Assembly (NCBI GenBank): GCA_036897445.1
Contig: JAYMTL010000038.1
Coordinates: 62,001 to 126,000, forward strand
DNA from: Pelargonium tetragonum
Lineage: Eukaryota > Streptophyta > Magnoliopsida > Geraniales > Geraniaceae
DNA: 64,000 nucleotides
Direction of reading: 5' to 3'
Positions 12,323 through 26,072 of the stretch are shown here, piece after piece (the first letter of the stretch is position 1; every line of letters starts with the position of its first letter). The notes beneath the pieces were generated by a model. It was not told the DNA's origin and ran no database searches. It worked only from the letters and a program-made list of their open reading frames with translations. The position numbers and the translations under genes are program-made.

Positions 12323-15300
12323 GAAGAATTAAACTAGTAGATCTTTCTCTTTATTTGTTTTCTCAATTAAGAATTAGAGGTCACGTCTAAATCTTGAGTT
12401 TTCCATTGAGGGATCCCTCGGGAAGTTGAGAATATTTATAAGTGTCACTAATGGAAATATCCATTATTTGGTTTTGCCTCGGTGTAAGATATAAAGGGTC
12501 CGGCCTCTCCTATAAATTGAAGAAGGGTAAAAGGTGCAAATGAATCCGCGTATTTCTAAGTTCTAAGAAAGGCATACCCTGCTTGAGTCGACACCCACAT
12601 TTCTTAACAAAGTGAAACTCTTACCTATACACCTGAAATACGCGAATACAGGTAGCACCTTAAACTCTGAATCTTAAAACTCGGAGTATGCCCCTTAAAT
12701 AACCCTTTATATTATAAGATTTTTCATCCTTGTAAAGGAATGCATCGCAAGAATTATAACAGACTGCCCTATTGGATCTTGGACTCTAGTAGCATCTGCT
12801 CATAACATAAAAAGCCTATGTATAAGACTCCAAATTATAAAAAGTTTATTGGATCGTAAGGATCCTCTAGTTAGTATCACATAATAGACATGGGCCCCTT
12901 GTGGGTTGGGTACCGTACAGGTAACTAAATTAGATTCAACAAACGGGCTATACTTTAATTCCCATGATTCAAATCTTGACGCTTTTATCTGAAACAATAA
13001 AAATTTTCCGTTTCTTAAGCAAAATCCTTGTTTGATACCAAAAAGCGAGCCACTTGCCGAGTCAATTTACATTATATGAAAGGCTTCATAATACACTCTA
13101 CTAGGTTTTTGGTTTGTCGTCATCGAAGGAAAGGAATAACAAATATTCCTAAATGGTAATTTCTCCCTTTTAGTTATACTGCTACCTTAAAAGCGACTGC
13201 TATATAACACGAGAATACAGGAGGAGTCAAAGCAACATACAAGTCAAGCAAAGAGAGCCAAACAAAATTCCCTGATGTTTGTCATACTCGCAAGTGGAAT
13301 TACATTCCTTTCTTGCAAATAAAAAGGGAGTCTATTTTTTAAGAATATGCATAGGGTACTAAAAACCTATGAATGCAACATTTTACGGTAATTAAACTCT
13401 TTATAGTTATAGGGCGCTTTTTATATTAATATTAGCAGACCTCTAGCTACCGACTCCTTTCCTAAAGGTTCTTACATATAATAATACCACTAGGATAACA
13501 AAGTTTCTTCATTCTTTCATTTTAGGGGCAGATACCCCCAACTCTAACCAAGAGTCTATCAACATTAATATATTACCAAGATAAAATGACAATTATTCCC
13601 ATTATATCATAAATTTGTATAACTCTTTTTAATCTTACAAGGGGCAGGGGTTAAAGACTCCACGAAATTCATAAAAAACAACTCTGGTATACCAATGCCT
13701 TGGTTTTCAAATTCAACCTGGCGAAACCAGTAATCTCCCCATGCGCAAACAAGCTAAAAATAGGTGTAATACTTCCTTAATTATGAGGTGGGTTTTTTTA
13801 TATGCAATTACTAGGACTAAGTATTCCTGCTTCTGCTAGGTATCCACACAAATATATTTATAGCACGTTTCAATTTAGCGTTCCTTTTAGGACTCGTCTC
13901 TGTAAGGTTTAGTGGACTCCATTTTTTTAAGTTTTTCAAGCAAAAGAAGATAACAAGAGCGAGCACCCTAATTTTGTCGAGACCTCTTTTTCTAGTTAAC
14001 TACTTATGGTAATTGAAATGCCGGTTATATCAAAACACATTAAAAGCTAGAGAGCTTCGTGTATGAATCCTGGATGGAGTTTGAGATAATCATACCCCAC
14101 AAAAATGAAAGTATGAATAGAAAGTATTAAAAGCCGAACCCTTTTATAGCTGTTAAAAACTAAAAGGGGCCCCTTTCTTACCCAAAATTTGAGGATTACT
14201 AATTCAATAACAAGTCATTTTTCCGAACAGAGGTTTCTTCTATTATTAGAGTTTCGAATACACTTGACTAAAAAAAAGCATTCTTATTGACATCCTATAA
14301 ATAAATCAGAGTCCAAATTCATGAGGTTGGTTACAAAAAAACCTGGGCTCTTTTTAGATTTTCATTTAAAAAAAAGGTCTGCCATTTTACTATTATTGCA
14401 AAAAAGTAATCCTTAAAGTTATCTCCTGAAAGAATTTCTTTCTTAAGATATACTTGACAAAAGACAGAGTAGGAAACTCAAATTTATTCAAAAGGGTAAA
14501 GGTAAGGTATACTTGCATAATTAACAATAGGTTTTCAAAAGTTTTCAATAGAGTGGCTGCTTGTGACGGACAGAAAGCTTCTTGTCTACACAAGTAACAA
14601 AGAGAGCATAATTTACAACTGACTAAATACCTTTTAATATAGAATTCCGTTTGAAATGGACTATAAAAGATCCTATAAGAGCCATTTAATTAATTATATA
14701 ATAAGCGCTATTTCCAGCCGAAATCTTAACCCTAAAGTCCCTTTAAAAGTAATATTAATCTCCGAATGAACTTGTAAATAGAATAAGTTTTTTATTACAA
14801 AACGTAAACCGGGTAATCTCAAAGCTGACTAAATAAAGAAGAACTCCAAGTTTTTCTCTAAATGTAAGCTAATGGAGTCTGAAATCTAAAACCTTAGCTA
14901 TAGTATTTATTTAAAGGGGGCACATAATTAGACTGATTTGCTTTTAATGGGGTATTAGTTCAGGATATACCTTACAATCGAGGAAGATTTGCTGATACAC
15001 AGATTCGAAAAAAAAGACTCAGCTCAAGTACAAGTCGTGGCTCCGTTGGGTAGTAGATCGAAGTACTATAAGCCTTTTATTTTGTCATTTTTGACTTAAA
15101 TAAGAACTAATCTACCTTGGGAGAGCCCCTTATAGTAAGTAGGCCCTCGCTTGGAAAACACTAATACTAGTACTAGGTTCCTTTCTATGTCATTTTTATT
15201 AAAAGTTTTTTGTTCGCTAAGCCTGTTTATTAGCTTTCCCACTTATAAGGTATACTTGAAAGATATTGTTGTATAATCTCTTGTCTGCCTGACGAGTTAT

Positions 15301-16794
15301 ATATAAAAGTAATTAAACTTCCAAGGAACATCCGCTACATTTAAACATGTATACCAACTGTAACTAAAGTCTTACTATTAAGAAAATCAAAAATTGTGAT
15401 CGACCTAACGTACCTGAAAATCTTTTAAGCTTTCCACCCAGCTCTCTTAGATTCTTTAATCAAGCACCAGTTCATACTTCCCTCGTCATCGAGCCGCCTA
15501 TAGAATCAAAAATAATAAAGGCATAGAAATTTAGGAGACTTTACTATACAAGATATAACATAAAGAATAAAAAGATTTGGAATACTTTTGACTTATCCAG
15601 GTCAATATTAATAAGGTAATAGAGTATACCCGAACATTTAGAGCCACTATTCTATGCAGGAGTTACGAGAATCAATATCAAGCATAAGCTCCACCCCTTG
15701 TCGAGAATCCTAACTATATAAAAAGGGATATACCCTTCCTTAATATATAAGCCAAGAGAAGTATTGTTCAGCTTAGCTGCAGTGCTTTGGATAACAGGTA
15801 TATAGGCCAGGATTCCGGAATAGAAACCCCTGGAAATTGGAATTTCGAATACTTTTAGGTAGGGCTTTCAAAATTATTGCATACCAAAATTTTGACTCAA
15901 TTTTCTTGATTGCGGGTTATAACTCTAGTATCTGGCTGTGTTCATTACTTCAAAAAGTTATTCCTTAGATTTTTCTACCATAGCTCGCTTTTTCTCAGAA
16001 CTAATAAGGTACGCTCCACAAATACTCCGTAACAACTCTGGCTAATAAATAAAGATTTTTGTGAAAAGGAGTGCTCTTTTACAAATACCAAGATCTCTAT
16101 TACTAAATTACTAGATTCAAACGGAGAAGAGCCCCTAAAACTAACTTTTAAAGTATAATATTTTTCCGAAATGAAAGATCATTATTGTGAATAAATTTTA
16201 CAGAAATATAAAGAACCCCTTTTTTCTAGCCAATACTTGTTCTTGGAGTACTCGGCTTCCCGCTTTTAGCTACAAACAGCATATATCCATGCCAAAAAGG
16301 AATGATAGGACAGAAATTCTCTAAGCTTTTCATTCTTAGCCTCTTCAACTTTATTGATTTATGTTTTGTTTTTAGTAGAAGCTAAGAGTCCTGTCTAGTT
16401 AAAACGGCTAACCCAAAAACCCCTGATGAAACGCAGAGGAAGTGTACTCTCTATTTCTTGTAAATATCTAAAACTTTAAGGAATAAAGAATTTGAATGCT
16501 TTCTTTTCTCCATATGATACTGTCGTCCGGGACACCTGTAAACAAAAAGCTCTTACTTAACCTACTAGGAAACTGGATAGATTTATAGAACCCTTTACAA
16601 GACTAAGCAGCTATTTGTATTCTTTTAGAGAGTACTTATGTTGATATGCTTTTAAATTACTTAAAATATCCTATATTCTTTTCAAGGACTTTTCTCAATG
16701 AGAATGATCAATCCTTGCCGCAAGCTATATCTAAAGGGAAAGTTCCAGCTAACCAAGTCAAGAGTTCCCATATATAGTAGTCCCGTTTATTCGT

Positions 16795-16812
16795 AAAAAA
16801 AGGGGGGCTCCT
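16795..16812 (+). repeat. G/C-core motif, A-run G6 CTCCT
   Basis: Seven A, six G and CTCCT stand out sharply from the AT-rich background. The same pattern with three to five G is found at 25699-25712, 28344-28356 and 61490-61503, and in reverse complement at 50666-50677. A near match lacking the final T is at 55495-55507. Many looser relatives are dispersed through the window. It resembles the short GC clusters of some organellar genomes in style, though not in sequence. Confidence 0.5.
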
Positions 16813-19489
16813 GGTTGCACTCTTTTTGAGTCTTAAAAGTAGTTATTATATTTGTAGAGTATACTTGTGTTGTGTTCTTAAGAAGTAATTGTAGCTAGAC
16901 AAGACTCCTCGGAAAGTAGAAATTCTAACTATTTCAATAACATGGGGCTATAACGTATATATAACTTGAATTTAAATAGAAAGGGTCGCAGTTTCAATTT
17001 AAGGAATGGCTAAAGGAATAACAGAAACTGATTCATTTCCCGAGATTCCTAAGCGATTATCATGGTATTGCATTAGTTCTATAGTGCTTTCCCAAGGCAT
17101 ATAAATTTTACTGAACCGGTACATTATTTAGCACATTACCTTTAATTCTTTGCTTTGGCTAGTGCTGCTCTAATGGAAACTCTATTCTAAGCTAAAGAAT
17201 TCCTTATTTGTAAGATAGATACTATAACAATTGTTCTAATGGGATGATGTTGCTAAAGCTAAAGGAGGATCCTAACTTGTCCATTTCGGTTTTTGATTCT
17301 TGTAGCTCTTGTTCTACTCTTGTCTTGTGGAGCTGTTTCCTTAGATATAAAAGATATAAATAAAACTTATTAGTAGATTTTAGTCCTTTAGGAATTAAAG
17401 GGAATTCACTGTTTTGGTTTAGGGTATTCGTAATCTTTTGGAGTTTTTCTAGTCCTAAGAAAATTTTTCCCCTTTATTTACCTTTTTAGGTTTTAGGAAA
17501 GATTAATTTAGCTCTTTCTGAATTTTAGTTTTTAGATTCCTATCATCATACCCTGAGAATTTCCACAGTTTAGAATGAATATAACTAAACTGTATTCCAG
17601 TGTTCAAGGAATTGCGGCTAATGGAGGTGATTCTATTTGTTTTGGAAGCTAGTCAAGATAAACTTTCATTGATGCTAGAGAGCTTTTCTGCAGCTATGAA
17701 GTATTCTGGGTTTGTAGTTTATCTTGTATTAGTTATTAGTTCTTCTGTAGCTAATGGAATGCTGAGGCATCCTTATTCTATCCGGGATATTCTTGAGAAT
17801 TGGTATTCCTTGAGAGTACATTCCAGATCAGACTAGAGTAGATTCTATAACTTTACCTTTTAGATTAGGAACTTTCTTTACTAACTTGTACACATCTGAA
17901 CCGAACTAAAATACTCTCTTTGTTCGAACCTTGTAAGCCGGCAACTCTTGAGCTGGTAAAGAATTATAATGGGACTGTACTTCGCCGAATATTGTGGCTA
18001 AACTCTAAGCTAGTGGCTAGTGCAAGGCCTGTTTATCTTGTAAGAGGTAAATTGTATTCTTTTCTCGATTGTACTAACCTATTTCGGTAGTTTCTGAGCG
18101 GTGTACCTTTATAGGGCTGCCTGTCTTCTTGGTTAATAACTATATATACAATTCAGTATTCAATATTAGTAGTATACAATTAAAAATATCATACAGGGTA
18201 TTTCTTTTATTTAGTATTTAGGACAGCTTCTTCTTAAAAATGAAAAACTCTTTTGGCGCAACAAAGAAACTTGCTTTACATACTTACAGAGAACTTCTAT
18301 AAATTTCTTATCTTCTTAACTGAGATTTGCTTTATTAGTTTTAAGAACACTTCTTACTTTCGTAGCGACCCATTATGCTTAGAGATATTCAAGAGCTTAC
18401 TTTATAAGATACGAGTACTGCGGACCCAACCTCAACCAAATAGAGTCTTCTTATATGTGTTACACTATATAATCTTTTTATTTAGTGTCATTTATATCTA
18501 TATTTTTTCCAGTAGAGTAAAAGAGTTAGAAAAATGATACAATTAGACGGACCAAACTACATAATATAACAGGGCACCAAAATAGCTGCGGCAATAGCTA
18601 GGGACTGCGGAAGCTTCTTCGATAAAACTTAACAAGACTTTTACTTATATCAATTAGAGTTACCTTTAGCCTAAACGGAGTTTGGACGTGAGAACTCCCT
18701 TTTTATTAATCAGAACAAAGCACTTTCGTGCGGGTCAAATCTAGTCTAGGGTATCCGCTTAAGTTTGACAAATGAAAAGTTTTCAAAGCTCCTATGTGGT
18801 TAGCAACCAGTGGCACCTTTAGATGCCTTATACTCTAATTTCTTTGGGTTTCCCTTAATGATAAATGGATAAAAAAGCTGTATTAGGAGAGATTTTTCCC
18901 TTAAATGGAGTGAACTAAAAACTTATTATATTAGTGTAACTCTAGGGCTATATTTTTTTATACTATGCAGCTACTGGAAAATCCTTTTTTGGGGCTTTTT
19001 GTGAAGCCTTTCCTTACTTAAATGTTTAAAAATTTTTATTGTTTACTCCAGAATTTCAAGGGGAAAGGGTGTAGGTATTTTTAGTCTGAAACAAGGGCTG
19101 CTAGAGAAAGCGGGTAGTACAAAGTATTATAGTTCTGAATAAGTCAGAGGCTTTTTGTTTTGTAATTAGGGGTACTCTTTAGGGGTTATCTTAACCAGTA
19201 ATGTTCTATTAAAAAAGTGAAGTCAGTCTACTAAAAGCAAAAGTATAGCAGCTGTTATAAGAATTCGAGAAAAGTTATAGATACTTTAATTTAAAGGGAT
19301 AGCAAAAGGAGTAGGATTTAACAAATTTTGTATATATACTGGACAGGAGTACTCCGATATTCTTTGCTCTAGTAAGTAGAGATTCTAAAAGTCACATACT
19401 ACACATACTAAGAAATATGAGGTAATAAGACAGGCGCAATAGGCATAGCCCCAAGAAAAGTATGTTAGGTGGTGAGTATAAAACAAGCT

Positions 19490-19594
19490 AGTAAGCTACA
19501 GAAAACAAAGATTACAGGTAAGAAATTAGTTGTATGTCTTGGGAGTCTCGAGTATAAGGCCAATGTAGAAGGAGAAGCCAATAGCTTGTAAACA
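19490..19594 (+). repeat. Lys-rich dispersed repeat, copy 1 (decayed coding?)
   Basis: The first 20 bases, agtaagctacagaaaacaaa, are identical to 45061-45080, and the next 15 remain similar (acaggta shared). Read in the frame open in both copies, the residues begin SKLQKTK and continue ITGKK here against STGIAKK at 45 kb. The frame runs 34 codons from the repeat start and closes with TAA. The shared protein-level pattern suggests fragments of one ancestral coding element, possibly a helix-turn-helix DNA-binding segment, but no family can be assigned. Confidence 0.4.
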
Positions 19595-19668
19595 AAAGGC
19601 TCAGAACCTGTTGTAAGTTGTAAAGAGTTATCCTGGGTAAGTTTTTAATATTAGAAATGCTTTAATTC

Positions 19669-20019
19669 ATGCCGCCGCAAGGAATTCCTGGGGAGGCGTT
19701 AAACCAACACCAATATCTGAGGTTTTTAGGCGAAGTCCTTCTTGATAGTTATCTTAGTCTTTTTTTAAGGCATCCACTTATAAGGCATTCTGTACCGAGA
19801 AGGCTTAATATTCAGAAGCAAAGTTTCCGGTTAGGTCCCTCTATTTATTTAGCAAGCTTGCTAGGAATCCCAATTCTTTTGTTACAACGTTTCGAAACTA
19901 GGTTTTATCTTATAGCAGCCTTCTATTTGAAACTGTTTGAAAAAAAAAAGTCTTATACAGGGGCACCCCTAACATTCAGACCAAAGCTTTCCAGAATTTA
20001 CTCAATAGAATTCCTATAG
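19669..20019 (+). other. 116-codon open frame, chance-level
   Basis: Begins with ATG and is the longest plus-strand frame in the window. Residues 74-96 approximately (SIYLASLLGIPILLLQ onwards) are hydrophobic, and the C-terminal third is basic and aromatic. I recognise no family. There is no ribosome-binding site or neighbouring gene. The length is only slightly above the chance expectation for 64 kb at this stop density, so I do not call it a gene. Confidence 0.08.
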
Positions 20020-21382
20020 GATCTATATCCAAAACAAGTAAGTCCCCTTATTTAAGTGAACAAGGTCTTATATAATCCGAAGTATTAAAAAGGAGAAAAA
20101 AATCCTACGCAGGACTCCCCCACGTAATATAATATAAAAAAGTGCACGAAAAGAGCCTTATAAGGGACTTCTTCTAAAAAAAGCTCTAGACTAGAATAGA
20201 GGTTACTCGTAATAGGAGCAGAATAAGAACGATTACTAGTTAGTCTTTCTATGGAGAGGTTTCCCAGATTCTAAAGTAGAGACTCCTTCTTATTCGCTAT
20301 GTATGAATTTAAGGGGTAAATCCTAAATCTACAATACCTCGTCTGTTTCGTGTACTGAAAATGGGTATACTGTAGGAAATACTTAAGTAAATATAGCCAA
20401 GAAGTTTTCCGGTAGGGGTGTAACATTTCTTCAAGAAACCTCCTGAGCTTCCTTTGAAAAAGAATAAGGCGTACCCGAGAAGTGCCCGCTAGGTATATCT
20501 TCCTGTTATAGACAAAAGCTTTTGCTTAAACAAGGAGACCCCCTCTTGATTATAAAGAGAAGTTGAATATTCACTCCGGGTGCTCTAGAAAAAAAGACTC
20601 CAAAAGCTCCTGCTTTTACAATGAATTAAGTGCATCAAGCAACGAAATTTCATACTCTTCATAGCTGGTATGGTAGTACTTGTTATACCAGTCTTATTGT
20701 TAGGAAATCTAGTAAGTTTAGAAAATTCCGACTCATGGATCTTATAGATTGTGTATAGTAATTATAAGAATCCTAGAATAGATAGTAAGAAAATAATAAG
20801 AGGGGGTACTCCTAAGCAAGCAAAGGAAGATTTACAAATAGGGGAATAAAAAGAGCGGGGTAGAATAATATATGGATTTTAAGGCAAGAATTTTTAGTAG
20901 ATATTTTTATGCTATAGCTTTTTCAAAGGAATATGCCCTTTATCTCAAAGCTGTAAGAGTGAGTACAAACTAAGAAGATAAAGAGCCCAAGGGACTATAA
21001 AAGGGAATTTCATATCAAAGTCTTAGGGGATTACGATTAAGAGCTCCTAAGAGAAGCCTGGGGGAATAGAAATCAGGAATCCTCACTTTAATTAGTTTTG
21101 TTTGTGTTCCTCCGATCTCGTCCATATTCCGGGGATAAAGTGAAAAAGGCAAACCATGGGTCCTCTTTAGCTTCTCAGAATAACTGGGAATTTTATATCT
21201 ACCATACAAACTATTTGAGTTCGGTTTTCTCTCAAGCTCTGAAATGTGTTAAAACGCGAAATAAGTCGGATGTAAAAAATCTTACTTGAGAAGACCCCGC
21301 CCTAGATAATACGTTGAGGTAAACAGGGGGTACATTAGGGCTTTTCTAGCTCTGTAGGATCAAAAGGAATTTTGAACTAAGC

Positions 21383-21408
21383 ACTAAACCTAAAAATAGG
21401 TTTCCTTC
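21383..21408 (+). repeat. 26-base exact repeat with internal hairpin, copy 1
   Basis: Identical over 26 bases to 36717-36742. Inside, AAACCTA and TAGGTTT pair perfectly (seven pairs) around an AAAA loop, and TCCTTC follows immediately. Two identical copies 15 kb apart, each able to form the same hairpin, suggest either a small mobile hairpin element or a recent duplication. In organellar genomes such repeats can also mediate recombination. Confidence 0.85.
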
Positions 21409-23119
21409 ATTTTCTTTGTGAAATGGGGGTCTAGTCTAAACCAGGTTATTCTTAAATAAGGAAAAAATCTTAGTATAGTATTATATGTCTTTTTGTAGCT
21501 TATCTTACTGCCGTAGCTTACAATTATTAGTAGTATAATAATGGATATAAGAGTCTATTCCTAATCCCTTACCTTTGAGATAGATACATAAGCCTAGAGG
21601 GGTTCCAGTAAGGTACGAAGTGCTTAGAGAGCTTTATTCCGATGCTTAATATACCCTAGAGGTATAGAATACTCTATAAATTCTATAATAGTTGAGGGCA
21701 CTTTCAGATCTATGTGCTAGGTTTATCAGGGTTTCTTTGGTAAAGCCGCATAACAGATAATGTATTGTATTAGTTCTTGAGTTGGGTTAAGATAGATATT
21801 TGAGTTTAAGATATATAATGACTTCCAGGTATTGGGAATTTGTATAAATCGAGCCCAAGGAATTCATGGATTTAGGTAGGAGAACTGTAACTATTTGTTT
21901 GCAAGGCTCTCTTCACAGTCTTAGGTACTGAACCGATACCGATCTAGAGAGAATGCGAAGGTGTTTTAGAAATGGGAAAGCTAACCAATTACATGTTCTA
22001 ATGTAAAGCAGGCTGACATTGCAGGAAGTCAATTAAAGGAACACCATTTCATTTCTTGGCTAAGGAAGTGGTTGCTATCAATTCTCGGTATAGCAAAGGA
22101 GTCTTAGAAATTTTCCAGAACAGAGCTTAGAGGTTCCTGTTTATGAAGGAGAAAATTCCTTAATTGGGTTTTTTGTGATGCTAGTGAGTCTAGACTAAGC
22201 TCGATTTTCTTTTAAAGAGGCTTGCTCGCTCATACAAAAGGGAGAAGCTAGGTTTTACTTAAATTACATATTCGTTATAGGCTGACTAAAGAGAGTTGAG
22301 AGTGCAACCCTGATTAATAGATACGCAAGTAGTCTCCCAACGAAATTCGCGAAGATATTAAGTAACTACAACTTAGGATTGCACTTTGGGCTTAAATCGA
22401 AAGCTTTTTTGCTAGTTTTGGCATTTCTCTATTTTAAAGCTCTTTGAACAAGTTCCACAACCAATAAACCCAGGAATCTCCTTCCTTGATAATAAACTAA
22501 TGTCTTCTTATCTTCTTATGTAGAATTCTCGTTAAATCCGCTGTCTACTCCAGGAGGAACCTCTTTTAATCAATAATAGAGAAATGACTATAACGAGGAA
22601 CCCACAAGGCTCTCTTTTATATGTCAGATAGTTCGAAACTCTAAGCCATCCAAAATCGCCTGAATTCCCTTCCCCTCTCGGGGAGCTTTACAAAATAGGT
22701 AGATTCAAAAGGTCAAGGCGACAACAGGTAAAGACTCTTGGCCCTTACGTTTAATTACAGGAGTTAGAGGCCCTCAAGGGGGAGGTTTTATTATTAGCTC
22801 TCGCCTAGTTATGTTGTATAATATACCGGGTTCTTAGTCTCTTGGATTTTTTTATAGATTTAAAATGCTTGTAGAAAAAGAAATAAGAGATTCTGGTTTT
22901 TCCTTTCTTTAATTCCTCTCCTTATCTTGTGTTATCCTCAAAAAATGATATTTATACCCGATATCAAGGCATAAAACTAACTGAAAATTCCCCTTTTTTA
23001 AAGAGCTGAACCAGTGACATAAGGCATTATATATACTAAAGGGAGCATTAGAAAGACTTTATGTTCTAGCTGTAGAATAAAAAACTTCGGTTCAAAAAGG
23101 GCTTTTCCCTCTTAAAAGT

Positions 23120-23195
23120 ACCAAAAAACCAGACTTGAACCTGTGTCGGTGGTAATCCCTTTACCTTGTTCTACCCACCTTTTTTCGTTTTTTAG
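23120..23195 (-). ncRNA. Decayed tRNA-like cloverleaf
   Basis: Read on the minus strand from 23195, an acceptor CTAAAAA pairs with TTTTTGG in all seven positions (one G-T). The anticodon arm AGGTA/TACCA pairs at four of five around loop AAGGGAT. The variable segment is CCGAC. The T arm ACAGG-TTCAAGT-CTGGT pairs at four of five and carries the canonical TTCAAGT loop. Segment lengths add to exactly 76. The D loop ends GGTAGAAC as in many tRNAs, but the D stem does not pair, and the base before the GGG anticodon position is A rather than T. It is probably a dead relic. A/T-rich stems make chance pairing possible. Confidence 0.38.
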
Positions 23196-25698
23196 TCCGA
23201 AACCTTTCCAAATGAACTAGGAAGGACCCTTCTCGTAGCTGCCCCTATTGCTTGCTTAAGCGGAGAAATAGATGTAAAAACTAACCACTCATGTTTAGTG
23301 TGCCTGACCAGATTCTCTAACTCAGGATTACCTGCTAATTTTATAAGAAAGTTTTTTGCATTTAGGGGGTCTCAGCTTGACTAAGGAATTCTTATGGCAA
23401 ACCCCGTTTTAAAAAGTACTGGCATTGCCGCTTTAATAGGAATATAGAATCGCAAATGCTGCCCGGTTTCTGCAGAGCCTGAAAAATCTGACTTCATCAT
23501 AGGAAATTTTATATACTAACTCTAGTTTTCAATTTCATAACGAAAGCAAGTATCTCTAATCAGAAAACTAATAAAACTCAAAAGGTAGGCCCCGGGTTCT
23601 TTGTCCCTTCTCAAATAGGAACCTTGCTTACAAACCCAATGCGTATTTACGGGAACTCTCTAAAGAGTAGTTGTTAAAACTGAGTATAATAGCCCTACAT
23701 TTCCAAATATACCTGTCTTTACTTCTGTAAGATTTTAAAGGGGTATAATAAACCAAAAATCCCCCGGAGAATCCTTTCTTTTTAAGGTCTACTTAGAGCA
23801 AGTGGTTTCAATTCCTTTTGATATCGTATATAGTAGTACTTATAGTGAATTCCTTATATAGCTACAGATATGTAACAAATCCCCTTTTTTTAGGGGTTCT
23901 CTAGAGGCTTTGACCTTTTGGTTACATGCTTTTTGAAAGAGAAGGTATACTGAGGATTCTAAGTGGTATTTTAGTGAGTTAAGCTAAAGAGCCCTAAAAA
24001 GAGGTACCCTAGGGGAACCCGGGAGTACTCGAACTCAGTGCATTTTATTTTAGAAAGAAAAAGCACAGGAGACGGAGAAGTAACCAAGTATAACAGAGAA
24101 AAGATAATGACTAGAATCCGGAATTAAGGAACATAGAATACACAGAATGGGATAAATAAGAAGAAAAAGCTCGATAGAATATAGAGTTGTCGCTTCCTAT
24201 AACCTATAAATAAGAGAGGACTCGCAAGAATAAAAACTTACTATCCATCTACAAAAGAAAGGTGGCCAGCCTTTCCTCTGCTTTAGGAATACTATAACCA
24301 AGGACTTCATGGCATTTGAGCTCACGTCATCTGATCAGAATCACTCGGTCGTACCAAAAGTAACCCTCCTCTAATTATAAATGCTCTAACTTTTCATCTC
24401 AAGGGGGAATTCTCAACTAGCTACCAACTAGCCTAGAGAGTGCTTTAGAAAGGGCGGTTTATTTCAACTTTTTAAGTGATTAAAATTCGTGAAATTTTAG
24501 AACAAAATATTAAGAAAATAGGATACATTACAAAAAAAATGTACTCCAGAATAGTCCAAGGTTTAGGTAAAAGAAACTCTGCTATCCTTCTTTTTTATAT
24601 AAGCCTACATTTCATAAGAGCTTCCTATTTACAAAACCGGGACCCGAAGCACCGGGAACTGGGGTATCCCTTAGAGGAAACGAGTATATATCTAGTTTTT
24701 AAAGTATGTCTCTCGACTAGATTGAGATCAAAGTTCTCTAAATATTCGAATCTCTTCCGCGCTTCAAAGTTTCCAGGGCCCCGCCCCTAGCCTAATAGGT
24801 TGCTCAAGGGCCGAAAGCTTAGACTTATCTGCTACAAATAGGGAAAGGCTCCCTTTACAAAGTTCAAAATACCTTTGAAGTTCAATTTCCATTTTAGCTA
24901 GATTTTCTATATTCTTTAAAAGCAGTGGGTACGTACCCGGGCAAACTTTTGGGGAGTCCCTAATAGACTAAAAGTCAAAAATTTAGGGCGTAAATCCGCA
25001 ATGTCAGTATTTGAAGCATGAAAATACACCCGAAATAAGTCTTACTATGAGAGAAGTCTAATCCCTAATCTAATAATTTAAGAATTAGAAAACTCTAGCT
25101 AGGAAGTTTTGGATGGAAAAGCTAATTTCCGGATGATATATAAGAAGAAGTTCTTTCTAGGTTAGCAAAGACACTATATGTACGTACAAAAGGATTAAAA
25201 AGGATTTTTTGTAATGAACTGAGGAGTTTGACTCTAGAAACCTTTAAAAACCCTGTAGACTAAGCATTATATAAAACAAGCTACCAAAGTTAGTGAGTCT
25301 AAAATCCCCTTTTTAGATTCAAGGCGGCATCCTATTAAGCATTCATAAATATGAAAGATAAGGAAACCCTACCTCTTGTGACTTAGTCTAGTAACTTTTT
25401 AGGAATATTCGTAGTATTTAGATGCTAATTTCAAATTGTAACCCTTTTCTATTTAGTATTTGTTTCAAGAGTGGCCTTAATATAGTTTTGTAGCAACTCG
25501 AACTACATAACTAGAAAAAAAGGGAGACACGGGTCTTGTTCTACCTAAAAACCTTAAACTCAACTCAAGAGTGTTCCTAGGTGTTTACCTCTAAAATTTT
25601 TAAGGGGCCTGTGATAAAATTATAAGATGCTAATTTTAGAAAAATCTATGTTGCATGTGACCTGTGTTTTACTTTTTCCTTGTTTTTAATCTGCTTAT

Positions 25699-25712
25699 AA
25701 AAAAGGGCTCCT
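25699..25712 (+). repeat. G/C-core motif, A6 G3 CTCCT
   Basis: Same pattern as at 16795-16812, with six A and three G before CTCCT. It sits in an A/T-rich setting with no gene nearby. Confidence 0.45.
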
Positions 25713-26072
25713 GCTTTGTCCCTGCTACAGCATCGTATAATTTTGGTATTCCTAATTGCTATTTAAAGTTACCTGTAAACTTTTAAATATTATAAATGTC
25801 AAATGTCCTAAAGACTAAAGCTCTGGTCTGAATAAAGGTTTCTCACACACGAAGGGCAGACTCAAGAGTTTATTCCAAGGGTAAGAGATATCCTACTGAA
25901 AAGTTAAGAAAATAAGGCTAAACTTGACTTACTAGAAATATTCGGAAACCCGCCAGCCTGAAGGATACTCCAAAACATTCTAATTTGTAAAAGCATTCCC
26001 AGAAAGAAACAAATGTTAGTGACTCTTCTAATTGCTCAAAAACCCATATTCCTTAGAATAAAGACCTCTTAA

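Larger units (their letters stand above)
7165..19489. other. Non-coding AT-rich stretch
   Basis: Only five open frames of 60 to 94 codons occur, scattered on both strands, with no motifs or shared neighbours. The stretch includes an exact 19-base repeat pair (9096-9114 and 12304-12322) and a G/C-core motif at 16795-16812. The longest frame (18253-18537, 94 codons) is rich in Phe, Ile, Tyr and Leu, as expected for translated AT-rich DNA. I see no RNA gene beyond the trnQ relic that precedes it. Confidence 0.6.

Noticed and set aside
17920-17980. GTTCGAACC next to a D-arm-like GAGCTGGTA
   Set aside because: The order and spacing of the arms are wrong for a tRNA on either strand, and the T stem does not pair.
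24476-24790. 104-codon plus frame with basic N terminus
   Set aside because: Length is at chance level and no domain or neighbour supports it; mentioned only within the block description.
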